Translations under genes and position numbers: made by a program
Part shown: positions 1-10,063 of the stretch, piece after piece
How the letters are laid out: each line of letters begins with the position of its first letter
How positions within the stretch are numbered: the first letter of the stretch is position 1
The notes under the pieces: model-generated
Database searches by the model: none
What the model was told of the DNA's origin: nothing
What the model saw: the letters and a program-made list of their open reading frames with translations, nothing else
Source: JANWVO01 sp964458495
GTDB taxonomy: Bacteria; Acidobacteriota; Terriglobia; Bryobacterales; Bryobacteraceae
Direction of reading: 5' to 3'
DNA: 64,000 bases
Assembly (NCBI GenBank): GCA_964458495.1
Contig: CAYWJB010000003.1
Coordinates: 246,317 to 310,316 of the forward strand

Positions 1-1259
1 GCCTTGTCGATCAGGGGAGACGTGCGGTCCACGCGGCTCGCAAGGAAAAACCCCTCCGCCGAGCGCGGCGCATACCGTGTGCCCGTGATCTTCTGCCCGG
101 TCACCGGCACGCGCCCGCGCGCCGCGTCCTCGGGGCCCAGCACCACCAGCAGCCCTGTGCCCCGCCGCACCGCCGCCGCCAGTTCGGCTTCCGCGGGCAT
201 CGCGCCCGCCGCAATCACCGCCCGCGCGCGCTTCCAGTCTCCGCCGCCGAGCGCGAACACACCGCCTGCGGCGGCCTCCAGCGCGTTCCGCAGGTATGTC
301 TCCGTGCGCTTGCCGCCGAAATAGGCGAGCGGCAACGGGTCGGTGCGCTCGATCGCAAACAGGAACTCGTCATCCGCCGCCAGCCCGTCGCCCGGACGGA
401 TCCGCACCGCACACCGGCTGAAGCCATAGGGCAGATCCAGTCCCTCAAACTCCACCGTGGCGCGCCCTTCCGGCGGCACTTCCACTTCCTTGCGGGCCAC
501 CTCTCTGCCGCCAACCTCCAGCGCCACCGTTTTGCGAGCCGGTTCGGTGTGGAAGCCGGCGATCACCGCCTGCACGCGCGCCTCGCGCCCGTGTCTCACG
601 CGTCCCGGCGCGCGCACGCTCTCCACCGCCCAGTTTGGCTCCGCGCGCTCCGCCACCGGATGCACGCGCAACGCGACGCCCTCCGGCAGCGCCAGTTCGG
701 CGAAGCCGCCGGGCAGCCCTGAGCGCTGGAAATCGCTGATCAAATGGACCTCCACCGGACGCTTCTGTTCCTCGTGGAAAGCGCGGAGCGCCCGCGCCAG
801 CTCGCCGAACGAGTTGGCCGCCCCGCCCGGCTCGAGCCGCTCGAGCTCCGCCCGGTCCAGCAGCCGCAGGCGCGAATCGAACGCCGCCAGCCGTGCGTCT
901 TCGTTTAACAGCTCCGCAGCCTTCCGCCGCGCCTCCTCCATCCGCCCGCGGTAGCCCATGCTCGCCGAGGTGTCCACTGCCACCAGCCGCAGCGCCGGCG
1001 TGCCCGCGCTCACCGCCGTGGAGCGCAGCACGGGCTGCGCGAACGCGAGCAGGATCAGCATGAGCAGAGCCAGCCGCGCGGTGAGCAGCGCCAGGTAGTC
1101 CAGCCTCCTCCTGCGCAGCTCTGCCTGCCGGCCGGGCTCAAAAAACATCAACGAGCTGAATTGTTTCGAGTCGGGGCGGCTCCGCCGCAGCAGGTGCAGA
1201 TACACGGGCAGCGCCAGCAACCCCAGCCCGGCCAGGAACCATGGCGCCAGCAGGCCCAT
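1..1259 (-). CDS. BatA-like VWA membrane protein (3' end cut by window edge)
   Basis: This frame runs off the left edge with 419 residues visible. Two hydrophobic segments (about residues 3-24 and 55-75) flank a basic loop, as in the BatA/aerotolerance N-terminal domain. A von Willebrand A fold follows with a MIDAS-like DTSASMG at 96-102. Further on are beta-rich stretches and a glutamine-amidotransferase-like region typical of long BatA proteins. The ATG follows the TAG stop of the DUF58 gene with no spacer, so it is the seventh gene of the operon starting at 9139. A role in envelope stress or MoxR-assisted complex assembly is inferred from the operon type. The C-terminus lies outside the window. 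Confidence 0.85.
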   Translation of the reverse strand, partial: MGLLAPWFLAGLGLLALPVYLHLLRRSRPDSKQFSSLMFFEPGRQAELRRRRLDYLALLTARLALLMLILLAFAQPVLRSTAVSAGTPALRLVAVDTSASMGYRGRMEEARRKAAELLNEDARLAAFDSRLRLLDRAELERLEPGGAANSFGELARALRAFHEEQKRPVEVHLISDFQRSGLPGGFAELALPEGVALRVHPVAERAEPNWAVESVRAPGRVRHGREARVQAVIAGFHTEPARKTVALEVGGREVARKEVEVPPEGRATVEFEGLDLPYGFSRCAVRIRPGDGLAADDEFLFAIERTDPLPLAYFGGKRTETYLRNALEAAAGGVFALGGGDWKRARAVIAAGAMPAEAELAAAVRRGTGLLVVLGPEDAARGRVPVTGQKITGTRYAPRSAEGFFLASRVDRTSPLIDK

Positions 1260-2146
1260 CTACGGCCTCCCCTCCCGCACCGCCAGATAGCGGCGCAGCG
1301 CCTCGTCCAGCGGCTCCGACGTCAGGCTGCGGTAGTAGCTCAACCCGGCGCCCTGCGCCAGCGACTCAAGCTCTTCCAGGTGCCGCCGCATCTTTTCGCG
1401 GTACGGCCCCGCCGCGTAGGCGGGGTGGACCTCCATCTCCTCGCCCGTCTCCATGTCGACCAGCACGCGCGAACCCTCCAGCTCCGGCTCCACCTCTTCG
1501 GGGTCAAGCACATGCATCAGGATCACGTCGTTGCCGCGCTGCCGCAGCGGCGCCACCGTGGCCACCACGTCGCGCGCCGGCGCGAAGAAATCGCTCACCA
1601 CCAGCACGATCCCGCGCCGCCGCAGAAACTGCTGGAAGTGCCAGAACGGCTGCGCATAGTCGGTGCGGCGGCCCGGCTCGGCGCGGTCGATCGCATGCAG
1701 CACCTTCAGCCACTGCCCGTGGCGGGAGCTCGGCTCGACGTAGTCGCGCACCTCGTCGTCGAACGCAATGAGCCCCACGGCGTCCCGCTGCTGGTGCGCC
1801 AGGAAGCCGAGCGACGCCGCCAGATAGCGCGCATAATCGATCTTGCGCAGCCCGCGGCCGCGGAAGCCCATCGAAGCGCTGCGGTCCAGCAGCAGCGTCA
1901 GCCGCGTGTTGGTCTCTCCCCGGAACCGCTTCAAATAGAGCCTTCCCGCGCGCGCGTACACGTTCCAGTCCACGTAGCGCAGATCGTCGCCCGGCACATA
2001 AGGACGGTATTCGGCGAATTCCTGGCTGAAGCCGTAGTCCGGCGAGCGGTGCAGCCCGCTCAGGAAGCCCTCGACCACGGTCTTCGCCGTCAGCTCGAGA
2101 TTGGCGATGCCGGCCAGAATCTGCGGGTCGAGGAACCGCTGCTGCA

Positions 2147-2147
<1 letters not shown>
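1260..2147 (-). CDS. DUF58 domain protein (MoxR-associated VWA-like)
   Basis: This 295-residue protein has the DUF58 signature YRPYVPGDDLRYVDW at residues 47-61. A VWA-like core follows with a metal-site motif LDRSASMG at 87-94. No signal peptide or membrane segment is evident, so it is probably cytoplasmic. The start is the ATG sharing one base with the MoxR stop (TGATG). A longer upstream in-frame start would lie wholly inside moxR and is rejected. DUF58 proteins are the usual neighbours of MoxR ATPases and are thought to be their substrates or adaptors. BatA follows without a gap. Confidence 0.92.
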
Positions 2148-3157
<1,010 letters not shown>

Positions 3158-3158
3158 C

Positions 3159-5252
3159 TCAGTCGTTCTTCCTTTCTCCGGCTCCGCGGTTCAACTCCAG
3201 CAGAAGCCGTTGTGCGGGCCGGTATCCGGGCGCCTCTTCCAGCGCCGCCAGCACCGCGTCCCTCGCCTCGTCGTTGCGTTGGAGCCCGCGATAAGCCAGC
3301 GCCAGCCCATACCACGCCGATGCCGGATCCACAGTGCCGGACGCAAGGACCGCGCGCCATTCCTCCGCCGCTCCCTCCCACCGGCCGAGCTTCTCCCGCA
3401 GCCCGGCCAGCCGCCGGTGCAGCTCCTCGTCCTTCACCGGATAGATCCACAGCAGGCGCGCCAGCGCCGCTTCCGCGTCCGCAGTGCGCCCCGCCTCTTC
3501 CAGCCGCTTCGCCAGTTTCTTGATCAGGTCCGGGTCCCGCCCCCCCTGCTTCATGTAACGCTCCAGCGCGGAAACGGCGCAACCCGCATCGCCCAGCGCT
3601 TCGCACGCCCCTGCCAGCGCTTCGTATGCGCTGCCCGCCTCGACATACTCCGGATAGGCCTCGATGGCGCCCTGTGCCAGCTTTTGCACTTCCTGCCACT
3701 TCTGGCTGCGCCGCGCCTCGTGCATCCGCTTGAGCTCCTCGCGCCAGCGGCTGAAATTGGCCAGCGGCGTTCGGTGCTGCTCCTTCAGCCAGGCAAGGAA
3801 CTGCGCGTCGAACTCCTTGCCGCTCACGCCCAGCACCTGCGCCAGCACCTCGCCCGTCGCCGCCGGCTTCCGGAAGGCGCGGATCATTTCGAGAATCTTC
3901 TCCCAGCCCCAGCGCTCGACGATGAAGTCGCAGATCCGCCCCGCCTGGAAGTAGCTCACCGTCACCTGCCCCGGGCTGCGCGGGCGCTGGAAGCCGCGGT
4001 CCAGCTGCTCCACCGGCAGCAGTTCGCCCCTGGCCATGGCGGCGACGATGTCCGGCGTCAGCCGGTCGCCCCACTCGGGGTTCGCCGCTGTCTCCTCGTG
4101 CACAGAGAGCCCTTCGGTGAACCACCGTGGCACGCGGTGGCGCGTGGCGGTGATCACGAAGACATGGCTCAGCTCGTGCCATAGCGTGCTTGCCCAGTGG
4201 AACGCGCCCGGAGCGCGCGCCGAAGGGCTGTCCATCGCCACACTGAGCCCGAAGGCCACGCCCAGCGCGCCCAGCCCGGGCACGCCCAGCGTGCGCACCT
4301 CAAAATCCGCGTGGTTCCTGTACGCCTCCACCTGCACGGGTCCTGGCAGCCGGAAGCCGTATTTCTTCTCGTACACGTCCAGCGCCCGCTCGATCTCGCG
4401 CGCAAAATGCGGCGCCAGCAGCTTCGATTCGCTCCTGTCCAGCCGCAGCACGAATCGCGGATGGCGCACAGCGTCGAACTTCGCCAGCGTGTCCAGCAGC
4501 TTCAGCGAATTGGCCGTGGGGGCGTTGCGATAGCCGGCTTCGTATGCCGTTTCGAGCTCGCGCCGGGCATCGGCGTCCCGGCCCACGCGCATCAGGTTGA
4601 TGCCCAGCTCGCTCCGCGCGGCGTGGAATTCCGGATCGATTTCGAGCGCTTTCCGGTAGTGTTCGATCCCCTCCTCGTAGCGCCGGTTCAGCACCAGGTG
4701 CCGCGCGATCCGCGCGTAGCCGGGCGCGTGGCGCCCCATCGCGCCCAGCGCGGGCGAGGCGTCCTCGTCGCGCAGCAGGGCAATCGCGGCCATCACCGCG
4801 TGCCCGCCGGGGCGCGCGCCCAGCTTGCGCGCCTCCGCCGCAGCTGCCTCGAAGTCGCCGTCTTCCAGCAGCACGTTGGCCAGCAGTTCCCGCGCCTCGG
4901 CCATGGACGGGTCCTTCTCGAGCGCCTTCCGGCACAGCTCCGCCGCCTTCGGATCCATTCTCTCCGCAGCCACACGCGCCAACCCGAACAGCGCCGGCGG
5001 ATAGTCCTTCTCCAGCTCCAGCGCCTCGTTGAACAGATCCGCCGCCTCGCCCGGGTTGAAGCGCTCCAGCAGCAGCAGCCCCCACCGCACGCGCAGCGCC
5101 GGGTTCTTCGGATCGCTCTTCACCGCCGCGCGGAAAGCCGCGTTGGCCTCTTCCCACCTGCGCTGCTTCCAGTAGCGCTCGGCCAGATCGGCAGTCGTCT
5201 GCGCCGCGGCGGCGGAGCCGGTGAGCATCAACAGGAAGAGCGCCCGCTTCAC
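3159..5252 (-). CDS. TPR protein with gluzincin (peptidase MA-like) domain
   Basis: This 697-residue protein starts with a signal peptide (about residues 1-17). TPR-like helical repeats fill about 20-245. A peptidase MA-like domain follows with the zinc motif HELSH at 359-363 and a downstream WFTEGLS carrying the likely third ligand E380. More TPRs occupy the C-terminus. It is predicted to be a periplasmic zinc peptidase or peptide-binding scaffold. The start codon is GTG and forms a GTGA overlap with the preceding gene. An active protease inside a MoxR/BatA operon is an uncommon combination. The substrate cannot be read from the sequence. Confidence 0.88.
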   Translation of the reverse strand: MKRALFLLMLTGSAAAAQTTADLAERYWKQRRWEEANAAFRAAVKSDPKNPALRVRWGLLLLERFNPGEAADLFNEALELEKDYPPALFGLARVAAERMDPKAAELCRKALEKDPSMAEARELLANVLLEDGDFEAAAAEARKLGARPGGHAVMAAIALLRDEDASPALGAMGRHAPGYARIARHLVLNRRYEEGIEHYRKALEIDPEFHAARSELGINLMRVGRDADARRELETAYEAGYRNAPTANSLKLLDTLAKFDAVRHPRFVLRLDRSESKLLAPHFAREIERALDVYEKKYGFRLPGPVQVEAYRNHADFEVRTLGVPGLGALGVAFGLSVAMDSPSARAPGAFHWASTLWHELSHVFVITATRHRVPRWFTEGLSVHEETAANPEWGDRLTPDIVAAMARGELLPVEQLDRGFQRPRSPGQVTVSYFQAGRICDFIVERWGWEKILEMIRAFRKPAATGEVLAQVLGVSGKEFDAQFLAWLKEQHRTPLANFSRWREELKRMHEARRSQKWQEVQKLAQGAIEAYPEYVEAGSAYEALAGACEALGDAGCAVSALERYMKQGGRDPDLIKKLAKRLEEAGRTADAEAALARLLWIYPVKDEELHRRLAGLREKLGRWEGAAEEWRAVLASGTVDPASAWYGLALAYRGLQRNDEARDAVLAALEEAPGYRPAQRLLLELNRGAGERKND

Positions 5253-6109
5253 CGTTCGATTTCCTCCTGAAGCCCCGCCAGCGCCACCAGCAGTGCCTGC
5301 AGGCGCTTCTTGTAGTCGTCGGCCGGCAACGCCGCCTTCTCGCGCTTCAGCTTCTCGATTTCGATCTCGATCCTCTCGCGCTGCTCGAGCAGCGCCCGTT
5401 TGGCCGGAGAGGCCAGCGCCGCCTGAGCCGCGCCAAAGCGCACCAGCGCCGCGCGTCCTGCTCCCGCCGGGTCCTCCATCGCCGCATGCTCGGTGGCGAT
5501 GCGCTTCTGCGTCTCGTAAAACGCGGCAGTCTTCTGAGTGGCATAACGGAACGCCTCGGCGGCGCTCACGGCCTCGTTCTTGTCCGAGTCGGCGGACGGA
5601 TCGCGCAATGCCTCCACCCAGTAGCGGGGAAACACCACGGCGTCTTTCTCCATGCCCGAGCGGGTGGCGGCGAACACCGCCCTCCGCGGGTGCGCCAGCT
5701 CCTTCAGCGCCGCGCCGCTCGCGCTGGTGGCCAGCACCACCACCTGCCGCGCCTTCACGCCCTCAAGCCACGCCCGCAACTCTGCAGCCGTGACATCCGG
5801 CCCCGGCAAGTTGAATTTGTATTCGAGCCCGTCGAACGTGCCATGCCCGATCAGCGCCAGCACGAACACATCCTCCTCCCCGAGCCCCGCCGCCACGCGC
5901 GCGATGGCCTCGCGCAGCGCCTGCTTGCCGGCCTGCGGCCCGGACAGCACCTCGCCGCCCGCGAGCTTGGCCGCCTCGCGCGCCAGGCTCTGGAATCGCT
6001 GTTCGTAATCCGGCTCGCCGCCCAACCCGGCCACAAACAGCGCCCGCTCGGCCGCCCCGGCGACGCAACAGCACAGCAGAAGCAGCAGGACTCTCACACC
6101 GCCCCCCAT
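5249..6109 (-). CDS. C13/caspase-like protein lacking the catalytic cysteine
   Basis: This 286-residue protein has a leucine/cysteine-rich signal segment (about residues 7-19). The middle resembles the clan CD C13 (legumain-like) fold, with the histidine in IGHGTFDG near residue 89. Where the nucleophile is expected (a CxSG-type motif) the sequence reads TSASG around 128-132, so Ser or Ala replaces Cys. The family hallmarks ATRSG, ADSDKN and EAFRYA are kept. The C-terminus is a charged predicted coiled coil. It is probably a secreted pseudoprotease with a binding role. A GTG at 6097 in a GTGA overlap with the upstream gene is an alternative start. Confidence 0.75.
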   Translation of the reverse strand: MGGGVRVLLLLLCCCVAGAAERALFVAGLGGEPDYEQRFQSLAREAAKLAGGEVLSGPQAGKQALREAIARVAAGLGEEDVFVLALIGHGTFDGLEYKFNLPGPDVTAAELRAWLEGVKARQVVVLATSASGAALKELAHPRRAVFAATRSGMEKDAVVFPRYWVEALRDPSADSDKNEAVSAAEAFRYATQKTAAFYETQKRIATEHAAMEDPAGAGRAALVRFGAAQAALASPAKRALLEQRERIEIEIEKLKREKAALPADDYKKRLQALLVALAGLQEEIER

Positions 6110-8322
6110 CGCCTGCGCACCAGCCATTCGGCCGCCTTCAGGCCCGCCAGCAGCAGGAACGCCGCAGGCGCGTTCCACACGGGCCGCGTCTCCCGCACCG
6201 TGATGCCCGCTTCGGACAGTTCAATCTCCCTGGCCAGCCCGCCCGCATCCGAAGGACGGTAATACCGCCCCCCTGTCTGCTGCGCCAGCCGCTCCAGCAG
6301 CTCCCGGTTCTGCTCCGTGCGGAAGAACTCCTGCGCGCCGTCCTCGCGGCGGAAGGTCACCGTGTCGCGGCCCAGCTCTTCCATGCCCTCGCGAGCCACG
6401 GCCTCCGCCAGGTACGATCCGGGCCGCGGCGCCCGCCACTCGGCCTCGAACACGCCCGCCTCCGTCCGCGACGGCGCCAGCTCCAGCGTGTCGCTCACCC
6501 CTCCGGGACCCAGGACATTCGCACTGACCACCGCGCTTGTGGAAGGCAGGTAGTTGTGGTCGCGAACTTCGGCGCGGATCCGCACCGCCTCCCCTCCTTC
6601 ATAAGTCTGACGCGAGGTCAGCAACGTCACGCGCTCCTCCACCTGTCCCGACAGCCACCGCAGCAATTGCTGCCAGAACGTCTCATGACTCTGGTCGCGC
6701 GCGTCCTGCGCCATCTGCCAGCGCCACGTTCCTCCTGTCGCGAGCAGCGCCACGCGCCCGCGCCCGTAGTTTTGCGTCACCAGCAGCGGATGCCGCAGGC
6801 GCACGCCGGGCACGGCTTCCACGAGCACGGTGGCTCCGGGCTTCGGCGCGCCCGTCTCCTGGTAATCGGCCAGATACGGCAGCGCCTTCCAGCGGGCCAG
6901 GTTCTTCTCCGGGTCTTCTTCGATCCGCGTGATCAGGCTCTCCGCGCCTGCCCGCGTCAGTTCCGCCGTGGCGGGCTCCCGCCGGAACGCCCCTTTCTTG
7001 TCCGGCAGCCCGACCGGCAGGATTTCGGCCAGCGGCGAGCGGTGCCAGCCGCCGTCGCTCAACGCGGCGCGCCCGCCCAGGAACAGCACTCCGCCTCCGC
7101 GGCGGTCTGCAAACTCGCGGATCAGCGTCTGCTGCGCGGGCGAGAAGTAGCCCGCCTCCACATTGCCGAGGATCAGCGCCTGAAACGCGAACAGCTCGTC
7201 GACGCTCGCGGGAAATCCCCGCTCCAGCTCCTGCGGCGAACGGATCCCCTGCCGGTAAAACCGGTTCTCCGTGGTCCGGACGATGCTTGCCAGGTCGAGC
7301 TGCCCGTCTTCTTCCGCCGCGCGCCGGATGAACTTCATCTCCCACCGCGGCTCGCCCTCGAAGTAGAGGATGCGCGGCTTGCGGTCGCGCACGTCGACGA
7401 TCCGCTCCACGGCGTTGTTCCGCTTGTTGGCTTCCTCCGCCAGAGGAACCACCGAAATCGAAAGCGTCTTGACTCCCGCCTTGCCCGCATTCAGCGCCAG
7501 CGTTTCACGCCACGGCTCGCCCTCGCCTGCCAGCTTCACCTCTTTCTGCGCCAGCACGCTGTCGCCGTCGCGTACTGCCAGCTTCGCCGCCTGACCGCGG
7601 AATCCGCTTTGCCGCAGCGTCACCGTGAGCAGCATCCGCGAGCCGGGCAGCACGCGCGCGGGCAAATCCGCGTCCGCGATTTCCACGTCCCGCTCGGCTT
7701 TCTCGCTGCCGAATCCGACCGCGTGGACGGGGATGCGCGCCCGGCGCAGCGACTCGATCGTTTCGGGTCCCAGGTTGCCGCCGTTGTCCGCTCCGTCCGT
7801 CATCAGCACCACGGCGCCCACCGGCAGCATCGCGCTTTCCGCCGCGATCTGCCGCAACGCCGCCCCGAGGTCGGTGCGCTGCGCCTCGGGTGTCTCCGGC
7901 AGCTTCTCCACCCGCGCCGGCACGTCGCCCGCCACATACAGCCGCACCGGGAATCTTTTCTTCAGATCCGCCACAACAGCGCCCTCTGCCAGCTGCCGCG
8001 CCTCCTGATAGCGTTGCTCCAGCGCCATGCTCGCCGACGCGTCCACCACCACCGCCACCACGTTCTGCTGCGGCTTGAGCACGGTCACAGACAGCGCCGG
8101 CTGCCACAACAGCACCAGCAGCAGCGCCAGCACGCCCCACTCGAGCAACCCCAGCGCCAGCAGCCTCCTGCCCTCCAGACGGCGCCTCCGCAGAAGCCAG
8201 AAAAGCCCCGCCGCCGCGGCGATCAACACCGTTGCGAGCAAGGCGGCGGACCACCCGCTCGAGAACACCAGCGTGCCCTTGCGGTAGACCGCGAGCGGAT
8301 AGTTGAAGAGGAATTCGAACAT
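6094..8322 (-). CDS. VWA/glutamine-amidotransferase-like membrane protein
   Basis: This 742-residue protein has membrane segments at about residues 24-44 and 56-73. A VWA domain follows with DASASM at 94-99 and LMTDGADNGG further on. A class I glutamine-amidotransferase-like module and beta-sandwich region fill the middle. A final hydrophobic helix precedes a basic tail at the C-terminus. It is the large integral VWA component commonly found next to BatA in Acidobacteria and Planctomycetes. The ATG lies seven bases after the DUF4159 stop. The architecture suggests that it displays a periplasmic VWA domain; its partner is unknown. Confidence 0.88.
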   Translation of the reverse strand: MFEFLFNYPLAVYRKGTLVFSSGWSAALLATVLIAAAAGLFWLLRRRRLEGRRLLALGLLEWGVLALLLVLLWQPALSVTVLKPQQNVVAVVVDASASMALEQRYQEARQLAEGAVVADLKKRFPVRLYVAGDVPARVEKLPETPEAQRTDLGAALRQIAAESAMLPVGAVVLMTDGADNGGNLGPETIESLRRARIPVHAVGFGSEKAERDVEIADADLPARVLPGSRMLLTVTLRQSGFRGQAAKLAVRDGDSVLAQKEVKLAGEGEPWRETLALNAGKAGVKTLSISVVPLAEEANKRNNAVERIVDVRDRKPRILYFEGEPRWEMKFIRRAAEEDGQLDLASIVRTTENRFYRQGIRSPQELERGFPASVDELFAFQALILGNVEAGYFSPAQQTLIREFADRRGGGVLFLGGRAALSDGGWHRSPLAEILPVGLPDKKGAFRREPATAELTRAGAESLITRIEEDPEKNLARWKALPYLADYQETGAPKPGATVLVEAVPGVRLRHPLLVTQNYGRGRVALLATGGTWRWQMAQDARDQSHETFWQQLLRWLSGQVEERVTLLTSRQTYEGGEAVRIRAEVRDHNYLPSTSAVVSANVLGPGGVSDTLELAPSRTEAGVFEAEWRAPRPGSYLAEAVAREGMEELGRDTVTFRREDGAQEFFRTEQNRELLERLAQQTGGRYYRPSDAGGLAREIELSEAGITVRETRPVWNAPAAFLLLAGLKAAEWLVRRRWGAV

Positions 8323-8329
8323 TTCCCGC

Positions 8330-9139
8330 CTAATGCGTCATCGCGTACTGGATGTAGTTGATCGCCGTGCGGTACGCCTGCGAGGCGTATTTCTCGGGGT
8401 AATGGGGGTTGTCCGCCCACTCCCATGCGTCCCCCTGGTCCATGTTGAAGCAGATCGCAATGGCAATGCGCCCCCTGGCGTCGCGCCAGGCGCGCCACTT
8501 CGGCTCGATGCCGTCGTATTCGTAAGTCTTCTGGAAGGGATAATTCACGATGCCCGGCACCTGCACGCGGTCGTCGAGATCGTACAGCACATGAAAAATC
8601 GGGTCGCTGTCCTCAACATCCACAATCGGGCGGTCCGCGAAAGCCTTGTTCAGGCTGGCGGTGAACAGCTCCCATTCAAAAGTGCCATGGAAATCGTCGG
8701 TCATCATGAACCCACCGCGGTCGATGAATTCCCGCAGCTTCCTCGCCTGCGCTTCCGGCAAGTCCCAGTGCCCCGGCTCGACCACATAGACGAACGGATA
8801 GTTGAAGATCTCGTCGCCGACCAGATCGACGACGCGCTCCATCGGATTGGCATGGATCCGGGTCAGACGGATCAGCCCCTGGAGAAACTGCCGGTCCGCC
8901 TTGGGGTAATCCACGGTCCACGAGCCGCGCATCGCCCAAATGCCGGTGGCGCGCACATTCGGGTACCGCAACCGCGCGAAGTAGAACTCGGTCTTCTGCT
9001 CCGCGCCCGGGGGCGGGAAATCGTCGTCCGTCTCGGGAAACAGGCGGCGAATATTGCCGTAGCCGCGCTGAAACGCGTACAGGGTCGCGGCCAGCATCAG
9101 ACCCGCCAGCACCAGGGCAAGCTGCCTGCGCATGTCCAT
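8330..9139 (-). CDS. DUF4159 domain protein
   Basis: This 269-residue protein has an N-terminal membrane anchor or signal segment at about residues 7-22. A full DUF4159 domain follows, recognised by FYFARLRYPNVR, the mid-domain VYVVEPGHW and FIDRGGFMMTDDFHG. DUF4159 is a ThuA/amidotransferase-like fold of unknown function that travels with MoxR, DUF58 and VWA genes. It is the first gene of the operon. A GAGG stretch lies upstream of the start, and an extended -10 lies at 9170-9162. An in-frame ATG two codons later (9133) is an alternative start. Confidence 0.9.
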   Translation of the reverse strand: MDMRRQLALVLAGLMLAATLYAFQRGYGNIRRLFPETDDDFPPPGAEQKTEFYFARLRYPNVRATGIWAMRGSWTVDYPKADRQFLQGLIRLTRIHANPMERVVDLVGDEIFNYPFVYVVEPGHWDLPEAQARKLREFIDRGGFMMTDDFHGTFEWELFTASLNKAFADRPIVDVEDSDPIFHVLYDLDDRVQVPGIVNYPFQKTYEYDGIEPKWRAWRDARGRIAIAICFNMDQGDAWEWADNPHYPEKYASQAYRTAINYIQYAMTH

Positions 9140-9161
9140 ATGGATGCCCCTCGTGGGCCTT

Positions 9162-9170
9162 AGGATAGCA
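9162..9170 (-). promoter_or_regulatory. Candidate extended -10 promoter of the Bat-type operon
   Basis: The minus strand reads TGCTATCCT, an extended -10 (TGn plus TATCCT). Transcription would start near 9155, about 15 nt before the DUF4159 ATG. The same nine bases occur ahead of the his leader at 29077-29085. No clear -35 box is visible, as expected for extended -10 promoters. Prediction only. Confidence 0.5.
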
Positions 9171-9202
9171 GACGCTGGCGGGAATTCAATCGTTACGAGA
9201 CT

Positions 9203-10063
9203 TCAGGCGGCCAGCAGCCCGCGCAGGTTCCAGCCGCAGATGACGCTGGCCTCGAACTTGTTGCCCGCGGGCCCCTGCCAGTGCGTCTCCAGACTCACCG
9301 CTCCGCGATAGCCGTCGCGCAAGAGCGCCGCGATCTGCCCCTTCCAGTCCACGTGCCGCGTGCCCAGCGGGCCCCACACGGGCTTGTGGCCCTCCATGGC
9401 GCAGTCTTTCGCATGGACATGCGCGATGCGGTCCTTCGGCAGCAGGCTGTAGCCGTGCGGGTAAGGCACCTCGCCCGCCACCAGCGCATTTGCCGGGTCC
9501 CACACCAGCTTCACATGGCTGTGCGGCATCGCCGCCAGGAACTTCGCAGCCTCCGCCGCCGTGCCGATGTTGCAGGCGTGCTCGTTCTCGATGCCGCACA
9601 CGATGCCGTGCGCCTTGAACTGATCGGCGATCCGCTCGATCGCCCGGCAGGCGGGCTCGAAACAGCGCTCCGGGTCCACCGTGCGCCAGAACGAGAAGAC
9701 GCGCACCAGACCGGCGCCGGTCATTTCACAAAGCCGGATGGCGCGCTCGACCAGCCGCGGCTGGTCCTCCATCGTGAATGTGGCGCCGAAGATGTCCTGC
9801 TGGAAGCGCGAATCCACCTCGCCGCCTTCGGGCAGCGTGCACTTCAGGATCGGCGAGGACAGCCCCAGCACGCGGATGCCCTTCGCCTGAAGAACTTCCA
9901 TCGCCCGGTGCACCTCGTCGTCGGTGAGGTTCATGATGTTCTTGCCCCACACGACCCGCAGTTCGCAGGCGGTCATGCCAATGGCGGCCATCGCCGCGGC
10001 CGCCGGGTTCAGATCGGGCGAGAATTCGTCGGTTATTGCAGCCAGTTCCAGCTTCGGAATCAT
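9203..10063 (-). CDS. Sugar phosphate isomerase/epimerase (xylose isomerase-like TIM barrel)
   Basis: This 286-residue protein has the AP-endonuclease-2/xylose-isomerase-like TIM-barrel pattern. Metal-site segments are IENEHACN, LVWDPANALVAG, IAHVHAKDC and a late SLETHW, which supply the Glu, Asp, His and Glu ligands. No signal peptide is present. The ATG overlaps the stop of the preceding ASPIC gene (ATGA) and is preceded by a GAGGAA ribosome site. It is the last gene of the operon beginning at 17322. The family interconverts sugars or polyols; the substrate cannot be assigned. Confidence 0.9.
   Translation of the reverse strand: MIPKLELAAITDEFSPDLNPAAAAMAAIGMTACELRVVWGKNIMNLTDDEVHRAMEVLQAKGIRVLGLSSPILKCTLPEGGEVDSRFQQDIFGATFTMEDQPRLVERAIRLCEMTGAGLVRVFSFWRTVDPERCFEPACRAIERIADQFKAHGIVCGIENEHACNIGTAAEAAKFLAAMPHSHVKLVWDPANALVAGEVPYPHGYSLLPKDRIAHVHAKDCAMEGHKPVWGPLGTRHVDWKGQIAALLRDGYRGAVSLETHWQGPAGNKFEASVICGWNLRGLLAA

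Noticed and set aside
6110..6178. Longer N-terminus for the C13-like protein
   Set aside because: The added residues are Gly/Ala/Arg-rich sequence within the upstream gene and would bury the signal peptide.
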